Of a stretch of 64,000 nt of DNA, positions 17,583 to 25,313 are shown piece by piece. Origin of the DNA: Clostridia bacterium (GTDB lineage: Bacteria; Bacillota; Clostridia; Oscillospirales; Acutalibacteraceae); NCBI GenBank assembly GCA_017461625.1, contig JAFTXJ010000005.1:1-64000 (forward strand), given 5' to 3'. The stretch's first letter is position 1. Every line of letters starts with the position of its first letter. Under the pieces are notes generated by a model. The model saw nothing but the letters and a program-made list of their open reading frames with translations, searched no databases and was not told the DNA's origin. The position numbers were made by a program, and so were the translations under genes.

Positions 17583-18952
17583 TTGTTGACTGCCCTTCTT
17601 TCGGCAAGCTCTTTTTGAATAGACTTTTTCTTTTCGCCTGTGTAATCGTTAAAGAGCATTGGGATAATCGTAAGTGCAAATCCGATAGCAGGGAGAAGAG
17701 TAATCATAAAGAAAAGCCCCTGCTTAGTGAATTCTGACTGTTGCTGAACAATATCATTTATGGGCTGTTTAAACTCTGTAACAGTTAAGACAACGCTTGT
17801 GGCAAATGTTGCAATACCGCCTGAAACCTGGCTGATAAATGTCTGAAAAGCAAAGCACATACCTTCACATCTTTTGCCTGTTTTCCACTCAATATAATCA
17901 ACACTGTCGGCAATAAGAGCGTATGTAATAACATTATAAACACCGAGAGGAATACCCATAAACACAAAGCAACCAAGAAGAACATAGATATTTGAATAAC
18001 CAAAGAACCAAAGTGCAACGTGAGAAACAATACCAAAAAGAGATGAGAAAATGTAGATGGTTTTAAGGTCAAATTTCTTTCTCAATGCGGGAAGGAAAAT
18101 CATCGGCGGAATCATACCTGCACCAATGGCAACAGTCATAACCGTAAGAAGAATATTCTGCGGAATTATTCCGCTGTCATCTATAAGATAATTATAAATA
18201 TAGCTTGCTGAAACATTAGCCATAACCATTGTTGAGCCGAGAATTGCAGAAAAAACAACAATCATCAGCACCTTATTATGAACGATGAGAGAAACAGTTT
18301 CTTTAAGAGTAAACTTTTCTTTTTCTGCGTTTTCAACTCGCTCTTTTGTATTAAAGAAAGCGAGGCTTGAAAGACTTGCACCAAGCACTGCGAAAATAAC
18401 GGCACCGATGAAAAAGCCCTTCTTTAAGCCAAACATATTATCAGCAATAAAAATAGGAAGAATAAGTGTGGGAAGAATACCACCTGCGGTACTGCCAAGA
18501 CGAGCATTTGAAATGAACGAGGTTCTTTCATTTTCATCGGGAGTAACAACAGCACTCATACCCCAGAAAGGAACATCCTGCACAGTGAATGCTATGCTCC
18601 AAAGAATGTATGTTAATGAAGCATAGATAACCTTTGCTGTCATAGTTTCAAAATTCGGAGCAGAAAACAGCAGAATGGTTGCTACAGCAATAGGAATTGG
18701 TGAATAGAGAAGGTACGGTCGCATCTTGCCCCATTTTGAATGAGTACGGTCAATTATAATTCCCATAAGAGGGTCGATAGCGGCATCAAAAATTCTGCCA
18801 CCGAGAATGATATACCCTGCTATAATTGAAGGGATACCCACGGCATCGGTAAAAAACCTGAGTACAAACATAGACATCAGAGTGAATATTCCGCTTCTTC
18901 CAAAGGCGGATACCGTGAAAGAAAGCCTTTCTTTGGTGGTTAAATATTTCAT
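17579..18952 (-). CDS. GPH-family sugar:cation symporter (MelB/XynP-like)
   Basis: The 457-residue protein has about 12 membrane segments and the features of glycoside-pentoside-hexuronide symporters: FFTDAVGIPSIIAGYI near the start, DPLMGIIIDRTHSKWGKMRPY (about 56-76) in the loop after helix 2, and DSVDYIEWKTGKRCEGMCFA (about 352-371) before helix 10. It would import a glycoside or short galactoside with a cation. It sits between sulfatase and maturase genes, three bases after the sulfatase stop, so its cargo is probably released from a sulfated glycan. Confidence 0.88.
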   Translation of the reverse strand: MKYLTTKERLSFTVSAFGRSGIFTLMSMFVLRFFTDAVGIPSIIAGYIILGGRIFDAAIDPLMGIIIDRTHSKWGKMRPYLLYSPIPIAVATILLFSAPNFETMTAKVIYASLTYILWSIAFTVQDVPFWGMSAVVTPDENERTSFISNARLGSTAGGILPTLILPIFIADNMFGLKKGFFIGAVIFAVLGASLSSLAFFNTKERVENAEKEKFTLKETVSLIVHNKVLMIVVFSAILGSTMVMANVSASYIYNYLIDDSGIIPQNILLTVMTVAIGAGMIPPMIFLPALRKKFDLKTIYIFSSLFGIVSHVALWFFGYSNIYVLLGCFVFMGIPLGVYNVITYALIADSVDYIEWKTGKRCEGMCFAFQTFISQVSGGIATFATSVVLTVTEFKQPINDIVQQQSEFTKQGLFFMITLLPAIGFALTIIPMLFNDYTGEKKKSIQKELAERRAVNK

Positions 18953-18955
18953 ACA

Positions 18956-20269
18956 TTACCTCCTGTTTGCAATAATTGCAGGTAAAACAACAGGTTCTGA
19001 TTCCCCTGCTTTGACCATTTGCTCCTTGAGCATTTTTTGAAGCTTTGAACGAACTTCCTTATACTTTGAATCTTTAACCAGGTTAACTTTTTCATAAGGA
19101 TCATTTTTAAGATCATATAAATATGCTTCAAAATAAACTGAACTTTTTGATTTCAGGTAACCTATTCCCGGTGATTGAACACAATATTTGTAATCCTTGG
19201 TACGAATTGCTCTACCAACCTGACCTTCGCTGATTTGCATAAATACACACTCTTTGTCTTTGCCTTCTGCAATGTCATCCCCGACATACTCTTTGGGAAT
19301 CTCTATCCCTGCCATACTCAATAGTGTAGGAGGAATATCTATAAGGCTTGTAAGCTTTTCACACTCTTCGCCGCCGATAAACTCACCACCCTTGATTATC
19401 AACGGTGTGTGGGTTGCACTTTCGTGGCAGGAACGCTTGTATTCAAGATTTCTTGTTTTAAAATGGCAACCGTGGTCACTTGTGTAAACAATAATTGTAT
19501 CCTCATAAATTCCAAGGTGCTTGAGTTTCTCTACAAGCTGACCCACATTATAGTCAAGACGCTGACACGCCGACATATAATCAGGGAATTCCTTATCATA
19601 ATCGCCTTTTAAAAATTCAAGGTCTGAGGGAATCGGATAATCCCTAAAACTTTCTACAGTATCGGGATGACCCTCAAAGCGATGAGAAGTGTTTTGATGA
19701 TGAGGCTCAAGCTGAGAAACAAACAAAAAAAACGGTTTATCTTTATCTCGGTTTTCAATAAATTCCACCGCAAAATCATTGATACAATCTGAACGGTAAC
19801 CGTTAAACTCGATTTTATTGCCGTTTTCGTCAAAAACATATCCGCCCTTGCTGTCGGAAGTAAATTCAAGCACGTCGGCAGCACGCCAATAATCATAACC
19901 ACCCTGACGTTCTTTTGGTACAGCGGTTTTTTCACAGTGTAAACCGATATTCGGGAATCGATCAGAAGCAAGATGCCATTTGCCCACATAAGCTGTTTGA
20001 TAACCTGCATCTTTAAAATGATGAGCGATAGTTTTCTGACCGTCTTCAAGAGCAATGCCGTTAAATACGCAACCGTTCTGAGTGGCATAAACACCAGTCT
20101 GGATACATGCCCTTGCAGGACCACAAACGGGCTGACAGGTAAAGTTATTATTAAACTTAATGCCCTCTTTGGCAAGGGTCATCAGATTAGGAGTAACTTG
20201 TTCATTAACAGTGTCCCATCGTTGCTGGTCGCTGAAATAAAAAATTATGTTCTTTTTCACAATTTTCAC
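18956..20269 (-). CDS. Sulfatase with cysteine-type formylglycine site
   Basis: The 437-residue protein belongs to the alkaline phosphatase/sulfatase fold (type I sulfatase). The modification site is C49-G-P-A-R53 within CQPVCGPARAC, the Cys type of the C/SxPxR motif. Other landmarks are IIFYFSDQQRWDT at the N-terminus, YVGKWHL (about 95-101), FVSQLEPHH and VYTSDHGCH, which hold the metal ligands. No signal peptide is visible, so it seems to act in the cytoplasm after import of a sulfated sugar. It is the first gene of the operon with the symporter, maturase and LacZ. The start is a GTG; a second GTG nine bases in is equally possible. Confidence 0.9.
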   Translation of the reverse strand: MKIVKKNIIFYFSDQQRWDTVNEQVTPNLMTLAKEGIKFNNNFTCQPVCGPARACIQTGVYATQNGCVFNGIALEDGQKTIAHHFKDAGYQTAYVGKWHLASDRFPNIGLHCEKTAVPKERQGGYDYWRAADVLEFTSDSKGGYVFDENGNKIEFNGYRSDCINDFAVEFIENRDKDKPFFLFVSQLEPHHQNTSHRFEGHPDTVESFRDYPIPSDLEFLKGDYDKEFPDYMSACQRLDYNVGQLVEKLKHLGIYEDTIIVYTSDHGCHFKTRNLEYKRSCHESATHTPLIIKGGEFIGGEECEKLTSLIDIPPTLLSMAGIEIPKEYVGDDIAEGKDKECVFMQISEGQVGRAIRTKDYKYCVQSPGIGYLKSKSSVYFEAYLYDLKNDPYEKVNLVKDSKYKEVRSKLQKMLKEQMVKAGESEPVVLPAIIANRR

Positions 20270-20298
20270 TCGCTTCTAATCTTTAATTACACATATTC

Positions 20299-20327
20299 AT
20301 TTTAGCATATGTTGGTAGATTTATCAA
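20299..20327 (-). promoter_or_regulatory. Promoter of the sulfatase operon
   Basis: On the minus strand TTGATA (20322-20327) and TAAAAT (20299-20304) are 17 bases apart, with a TG just before the -10 element (extended -10). Confidence 0.6.
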
Positions 20328-20329
20328 CA
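20310..20329. promoter_or_regulatory. Imperfect 20-bp palindrome, candidate operator
   Basis: TGTTGGTAGATTTATCAACA is symmetrical at 14 of 20 positions (TGTTGxTA / TAxCAACA) and covers the -35 element and spacer of the sulfatase promoter, a usual place for a repressor site. Regulator unknown. Confidence 0.4.
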
Positions 20330-20334
20330 AAATA

Positions 20335-20363
20335 TTGACCTCAGCCAAAAGTTCTGTTATAAT
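20335..20363 (+). promoter_or_regulatory. Promoter of the E2-like acyltransferase gene
   Basis: TTGACC (20335-20340), a 17-base spacer and a consensus TATAAT (20358-20363). The translation start at 20398 lies 35 bases downstream. Confidence 0.75.
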
Positions 20364-20397
20364 TTCCAAGAATAATAGACACTTTAAGGAGATTTGT

Positions 20398-21339
20398 ATG
20401 TCACAGGTTAAAGAATATAAAGGTAAAAAAGGTTTTGACATTATCAAGACCACTCACTTTGATATCCAGAGGAAAATCGTTGCCAATATGACCACTGAGT
20501 CATGGCAGAATATCCCCCATTCAGCTATCAATTATGAGCCTGATGTTACTGATTTTATGGAATACTATAAAACCAACATCAAGCCAAAGGGAATTTCAGT
20601 TAACTCGCTTCTTCTCAAGGTTATGGTTGAAGGTCTGAAAGCCTGCCCTGAAATGAACGGTCACATTGACTTCAATCGTCGTTTTGTAAAAGGCAAAATC
20701 GAAATATATAAAGACATCAATATTTCAATGCCTATGATTATGCCAAACGGTGCTATGATGACAATCAATATGCACAATTTTGAAAGCCGAACACTTAAAG
20801 AAATGCAGGATTACATAGCAGACGTTAAGCGTAAGATGGAAAAGACTAATATGACCGAAGCAATGTTTTCTGTTTCTATGGATAACACCATCAGTGCACT
20901 CAAAAAAGGAAAGTTAATGACTGTTTTCGGCAGACTTCTCGGTGCAAAGGTCGGCAAGCATAAGGTTGTTACCCTCAAAGGCAAAGCTAAAAAAGACTAC
21001 AAAAAAATTCCCGAAACTGACAGAATTGTTAAAGGTGACATTGAGCAGGGAACAATCACCATCACAAGCACCGGCTCTGTTTATAACAAAGGTGCTTACT
21101 GCGGAACAACCCTCATTGAGGTTATTCCCCCGCAGATTACAGCTATCGGCATTGGCTCATTCTCTGATAAGCCCGGTGTTGTTGTGAATGAAAACGGTGA
21201 AAAGGTTGTTGCAGTGAGAAATTATCTTCCCATTCTTCTTGCTTTTGACCACAGAGCTCTTGACTTTGGCGAAATGGAGCCTTTCCTTCGCAGACTTGAT
21301 GATATTTTTGCTCACCCCGAGCAGATGGAAAACTGGTAA
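20398..21339 (+). CDS. Stand-alone 2-oxoacid dehydrogenase E2-type acyltransferase domain
   Basis: The chosen ATG at 20398 has an AAGGAG site seven bases upstream; the longer frame starts inside the promoter. The 313-residue product matches the CAT-like catalytic domain of dihydrolipoamide acyltransferases, ending in LLAFDHRALDFGE, which keeps the catalytic histidine and aspartate of DHRxxD. It has no lipoyl domain and no E1/E3-binding domain, and no E1 or E3 gene is nearby. It therefore cannot form a normal dehydrogenase complex here. It may be a free acyl-CoA acyltransferase, as in chloramphenicol acetyltransferases that share the fold. It is monocistronic, with a terminator after the stop. 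Confidence 0.75.
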   Translation: MSQVKEYKGKKGFDIIKTTHFDIQRKIVANMTTESWQNIPHSAINYEPDVTDFMEYYKTNIKPKGISVNSLLLKVMVEGLKACPEMNGHIDFNRRFVKGKIEIYKDINISMPMIMPNGAMMTINMHNFESRTLKEMQDYIADVKRKMEKTNMTEAMFSVSMDNTISALKKGKLMTVFGRLLGAKVGKHKVVTLKGKAKKDYKKIPETDRIVKGDIEQGTITITSTGSVYNKGAYCGTTLIEVIPPQITAIGIGSFSDKPGVVVNENGEKVVAVRNYLPILLAFDHRALDFGEMEPFLRRLDDIFAHPEQMENW

Positions 21340-21366
21340 AAAAAAGGAGGCAATTGCCTCCTTTTA
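21340..21366 (+). terminator. Intrinsic terminator after the E2-like gene
   Basis: AAAAGGAGGCAATTGCCTCCTTTT is a perfect hairpin right after the stop codon, ending in a T run. Confidence 0.8.
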
Positions 21367-21386
21367 TCATATTATGAGGTGACAAA

Positions 21387-23270
21387 ATGATAAGACTTCT
21401 TTCGTTTTTATTTGCAAGTGTTTTATTGTTTGTAACAAACATTTTTTCTACCGAAACTCCTGCGGATTTACCACGTTCAAACATTCTTATTGAGCAGATG
21501 CCAAACGATACATCACTTGATTATGAAGAAATCAATTCTGCAAATGGAGTAAGATTTTATATCGGCAGACCTAAGGAAGAAAGCCTTCGGGTGGTCAATG
21601 CTTCTGATTTTGGACTCAGTCCTGAGAATGATGACAATTTTTATGCATTTGCAGACGCCATAAATTATTGCAAAGAAAACCCCGGCACCAAGCTTGTTTT
21701 TGATAAAGGCGTGTATAAATTTGCATCACCTTACTCAATATTCATTGACGGATGCGAAAATCTTGTGATTGACGGAAACGGAGCAGAATTTGTTTTCAGC
21801 AGATGTGAGCAATACCATTTTTTCCGTTTGGTTTATTGCAACGGTGTTGAAATTAAAAATCTTACTATAAACTGGGACTGGGAAAATCAGCGTATAGGCT
21901 CGGTTGTAAAGGTTGTTAACGCAGACCCAAGCAACAATACAATTGACCTTGAGTTCATTGAACTTGATGAGGTCAGTGAAAGCATTCCGCTTAAAGCAAT
22001 TACTCAATGTGACAGTAAAACTTACACCTTCGGGGAAGACGGCTCATCTAATGAAAGTTATCTTTATCAGGACCCAACTTCAATTTCTGATGTTAAAAAA
22101 ATTGCAAACAACGTTTTGAGAGTTACACATAACGGCTGTATGTCATCTTTTGAAGCAGGTGAAACTTACATTGTTCGTCATTTTGTTTATAATGCAAATG
22201 TGTTTAACATCAGTGCCGAAAGCGAACACGTTACGTTTGATAACATTAAGATTTACGGCAGCCCCGGAATGGCCTTTGTTGCTGACGAGCGTGCTTCCCA
22301 TTTTCAGATTCTGAACACATTCATCGGCACTGAACCGGGCTATGAAAACGAAAGGCACGTTTCATTGGGTGCTGATGCTATTCATATTGCAGACACTAAC
22401 GGTTGCTTCAAGGTTGACGGATGCGACTTCAGCCGTATGGGTGACGATGCACTGAATGTGCATGATAACCTCGGATATGTTAACTCGGTTATTGACGAAA
22501 ATACCTTGCACGTTACCGCCGCAGCATTGAAATTAAAAGCAGGTTCAGTGGTTGGCTTCAATGATGAAAATTCCATAAAAACTGACTTCTATGCTACAAT
22601 AACCGATGCCCGACTTGTAGAAGGCATTATCTATGAAGTTGATTTTGACAAACCTGTTTCCGACTTTGTAAACGAAGGCTTTATTATGTATTATAAAAAC
22701 TGTAACAGCGGGAATTATGTTATATCAAACAACTATTTTCACGAACACCGAGCAAGAGGTGTTTTGCTTCAATCGCCTAACGGACTTTGTGAAAACAACA
22801 GATTTTACAAAACCCAAGGCATGGCAATACGCATTATTCTTGATGTTACAGAAAATCTGTGGCAGGAAGGTACAGGTGTTGATAACCTGGTTATCAGAAA
22901 CAATTCCTTTGAAAACTGTGATTACGGCGGTTGGGGCTGTGTGATTGAAATCGGTGCAAGAATTAACGGCAACTATCCCGATTCTCAGCCATTCACCAAT
23001 ATAGAAATCAGCAACAATCAATTCGTTAAATTTGACAGTCTGCTTCTGAGTGCTGACAATGTTGACACGATTTCTTTGAGCAACAATTATATTGACTCAC
23101 AAAAAGACTATTGTCTTTTTGCTGACAGTCATATGTATTTTAGTGAAACCTGCAAAAATATTTCTATTGAAAATAACTCATATTCTCAGCACGATAAATA
23201 TTCAACTGCCACACTGCCTGAAGTTAAGAACTACAGAAATTGGCTTGATATTTACAGCAATATTTTATAA
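21387..23270 (+). CDS. Secreted right-handed beta-helix protein, GH110-like
   Basis: The 627-residue protein has a signal peptide or anchor (residues 1-21) and then many short strands with asparagine- and glycine-rich turns typical of a pectate-lyase-like beta-helix (for example VFDKGVYKF, LVIDGNGAEF, VEIKNLTINW, VTFDNIKIYG). A conserved-looking block, CDFSRMGDDALNVHDN near residue 350, resembles the paired-aspartate site of GH110 alpha-1,3-galactosidases, which cut blood-group-B and alpha-Gal epitopes. Overall length also fits that family. The alternative is another beta-helix glycosidase or a polysaccharide lyase. It is preceded by GAGGTG and followed by a terminator. Its place near galactoside genes supports a galactan or mucin role. 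Confidence 0.6.
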   Translation: MIRLLSFLFASVLLFVTNIFSTETPADLPRSNILIEQMPNDTSLDYEEINSANGVRFYIGRPKEESLRVVNASDFGLSPENDDNFYAFADAINYCKENPGTKLVFDKGVYKFASPYSIFIDGCENLVIDGNGAEFVFSRCEQYHFFRLVYCNGVEIKNLTINWDWENQRIGSVVKVVNADPSNNTIDLEFIELDEVSESIPLKAITQCDSKTYTFGEDGSSNESYLYQDPTSISDVKKIANNVLRVTHNGCMSSFEAGETYIVRHFVYNANVFNISAESEHVTFDNIKIYGSPGMAFVADERASHFQILNTFIGTEPGYENERHVSLGADAIHIADTNGCFKVDGCDFSRMGDDALNVHDNLGYVNSVIDENTLHVTAAALKLKAGSVVGFNDENSIKTDFYATITDARLVEGIIYEVDFDKPVSDFVNEGFIMYYKNCNSGNYVISNNYFHEHRARGVLLQSPNGLCENNRFYKTQGMAIRIILDVTENLWQEGTGVDNLVIRNNSFENCDYGGWGCVIEIGARINGNYPDSQPFTNIEISNNQFVKFDSLLLSADNVDTISLSNNYIDSQKDYCLFADSHMYFSETCKNISIENNSYSQHDKYSTATLPEVKNYRNWLDIYSNIL

Positions 23271-23275
23271 CAGCA

Positions 23276-23309
23276 AACGCTGTGCAAAGTTAAATGCTTT
23301 ACACAGCGT
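23276..23309. terminator. Bidirectional terminator overlapping the end of ntpD
   Basis: AACGCTGTGCAAAG pairs with CTTTACACAGCGTT (one mismatch). The right arm also encodes the last codons and the stop of the ATPase D subunit, so coding and termination overlap. Confidence 0.75.
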
Positions 23310-23931
23310 TCTCTTTTTGTCTTTTGATTACTTTTAATCTTGTGAAATCTTCACGCTCTTTTTCATCAAGAGCATCAGATATAAACTTAATTGTTGAAGT
23401 AAATTTCGGAATCATTATGTTACTCAGAGCGTTGGTACGTTTCTGAGTTTTTTTAATGGCATCTGCAAGTCGCATAACACCCGACTCAATCTGAGCAAGC
23501 TCTACGGTAAGCTTTTTCACCTTTTCAAACTGATAAAAAGCTTCATCAAGCTGAGAGTTGGTGTCGTTCATTCCGTAATAAATATACGGCGGATTGCTGT
23601 CGATTGAAATTTCAGGAAGTTCAACACCCATAACGCTCCTGATTTTGAGGCTTACACTATCGTCTATCGGCACACATTGAGCAAATTTTGAGCAGTCGCC
23701 AAGGGTGACAGTTGCCTTTTCAAGAGCCGCATAAGCCTGAACATAAGCGGCATCAATATCTTTTTGAATGGTTGATGCCTTTTCGGCAAGAGTCAGCATT
23801 TCACGCACAAGGATATTTCTTTTTTTATCCATCAGATCGTAGCCGAGCTTTGCTAAATCCAATGATTTTTTCTGAGCCGTGAGGTTATTCTTTGTAATAA
23901 AAACCTGAGCCAAAAGGCACCCTCCTTTCAA
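23299..23931 (-). CDS. ntpD: V/A-type ATPase subunit D
   Basis: The 210-residue, strongly helical protein is subunit D, the central rotor shaft of the V/A-ATPase. Seen are the long N- and C-terminal coiled-coil stretches, the N-terminal LKKSLDLAKLGYDLMDKKRN-type segment and the C-terminal RRTNAL-type segment (here KRTNALSNIMIPKF). It is the last gene of the operon and starts directly after the B subunit stop. Its final codons lie in a terminator hairpin. Confidence 0.92.
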   Translation of the reverse strand: MKGGCLLAQVFITKNNLTAQKKSLDLAKLGYDLMDKKRNILVREMLTLAEKASTIQKDIDAAYVQAYAALEKATVTLGDCSKFAQCVPIDDSVSLKIRSVMGVELPEISIDSNPPYIYYGMNDTNSQLDEAFYQFEKVKKLTVELAQIESGVMRLADAIKKTQKRTNALSNIMIPKFTSTIKFISDALDEKEREDFTRLKVIKRQKENAV

Positions 23932-25305
23932 TTATTTCTGATAATAATATTTTTCAACAGTCTTATCGTCAAGGCGGTCAAGGTCTTCACGAGGTAACAT
24001 TCTCAGAAGCTCCCAACCCAAGTCAAGAGTCTGAATAATCGTTCTGTTTTCTGACTGAGTCTGTGAAATAAACTCTTTTTCAAATCGCTTACCGAATTCA
24101 AGAATACGCTTATCTGCAGGCGAAAGCTCGTCTTCACCGATAACGCTCGCAAGAGATTTTGCATCCTGAACCTTAGCATAGCAAGAAAAGAGCTGGTCCG
24201 AAAGCTTGCTGTGATCCTCCCTTGTGTAGCCGGCACCAACACCGTCTTTCATAAGACGTGAAAGAGAAGAAAGTATACCAACAGGGGGATAAATCCCCTT
24301 TGCATCAAGGCCCCTGTCAAGCACTATCTGCCCCTCAGTGATATAACCGGTAAGGTCGGGTATAGGGTGGTTAATATCGTCATTCGGCATAGTCAAAATA
24401 GGAATCTGCGTAACAGAACCTTTTTTACCCTTGATTATACCTGCACGCTCATAAATCGATGCAAAATCAGAATAAAGATAACCGGGGAAACCCTTTCTTG
24501 CCGGAATTTCGCCTTTTGACGAGCTGAATTCACGAAGAGCCTCGGCATAAGAGGTCATATCTGTGAGAATAACAAGAATGTTCATGTTAAGCTCAAAGGC
24601 AAGGTATTCTGCCGCTGTAAGAGCACAGCGTGGGGTCATAATTCTTTCAACAATGGGGTCATTTGAATGGTTGAGGAACATAACAACCTTGTCCATTACA
24701 TTTGCCTTTTCAAATGAACGTTTAAAGTAATCAGCAACGTCATTTTTAACACCCATTGCAGCAAAAACAATCGCAAAATCTTCCCCATCGGCAACTGAAG
24801 CCTGCTTAACTATCTGCACTGCAAGCTCGTTGTGCTTCATACCCGATCCTGAAAAAATCGGCAGCTTCTGACCGCGGATAAGGGTTGTGAGAGCATCAAT
24901 GGCAGAAATCCCTGTGTTAATATAATTCTTCGGATAAACTCGTGAAACAGGGTTTATGGGGGATGAATTTACATCACGCTTTTCTTTAGGATAAACTTCA
25001 CCTAAACCGTCAGCAGGTCTGCCCAAGCCATCAAAAACTCTGCCCAGAATTTCGGGAGCAAGGCTCAGCTCAATCGGGTGACCTGTAAAACGTGACTGCG
25101 TATTAACAAGTGAAATCCCTTTTGTGCCCTCAAAAACCTGAACAACTACCCTTTCGCCATCAATCTGCACCACTCTGCCTGTGCGAGAGGAGCCGTTATC
25201 AAGGCGAATCTCAACCATTTCATCATATGCGGCATCTTTAATGTTATCAAGAACAACAAGCGAACCGTTGATTTCTTTAAGGCCTGAATATTCAATTATC
25301 ATCAA
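23932..25305 (-). CDS. ntpB: V/A-type ATPase subunit B
   Basis: The 457-residue regulatory nucleotide-binding subunit alternates with A in the head ring. It has the expected N-terminal beta barrel, IFSGSGMKHNELAVQI at the degenerate P-loop position (no GKT, as is normal for B) and LTDMTSYAEALREFSSSKGEIPARKGFPGYLYSDFASIYERAG (split: LTDMTSYAEALREFSS, then GFPGYLYSDFA). Length is standard. It follows A by eight bases. Confidence 0.95.
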   Translation of the reverse strand: MMIIEYSGLKEINGSLVVLDNIKDAAYDEMVEIRLDNGSSRTGRVVQIDGERVVVQVFEGTKGISLVNTQSRFTGHPIELSLAPEILGRVFDGLGRPADGLGEVYPKEKRDVNSSPINPVSRVYPKNYINTGISAIDALTTLIRGQKLPIFSGSGMKHNELAVQIVKQASVADGEDFAIVFAAMGVKNDVADYFKRSFEKANVMDKVVMFLNHSNDPIVERIMTPRCALTAAEYLAFELNMNILVILTDMTSYAEALREFSSSKGEIPARKGFPGYLYSDFASIYERAGIIKGKKGSVTQIPILTMPNDDINHPIPDLTGYITEGQIVLDRGLDAKGIYPPVGILSSLSRLMKDGVGAGYTREDHSKLSDQLFSCYAKVQDAKSLASVIGEDELSPADKRILEFGKRFEKEFISQTQSENRTIIQTLDLGWELLRMLPREDLDRLDDKTVEKYYYQK

Positions 25306-25313
25306 ATCGCCTC

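Noticed and set aside
19654-20175. 173-codon minus-strand frame within the sulfatase gene
   Set aside because: It is another frame of the sulfatase coding strand; the sulfatase frame holds the conserved motifs.
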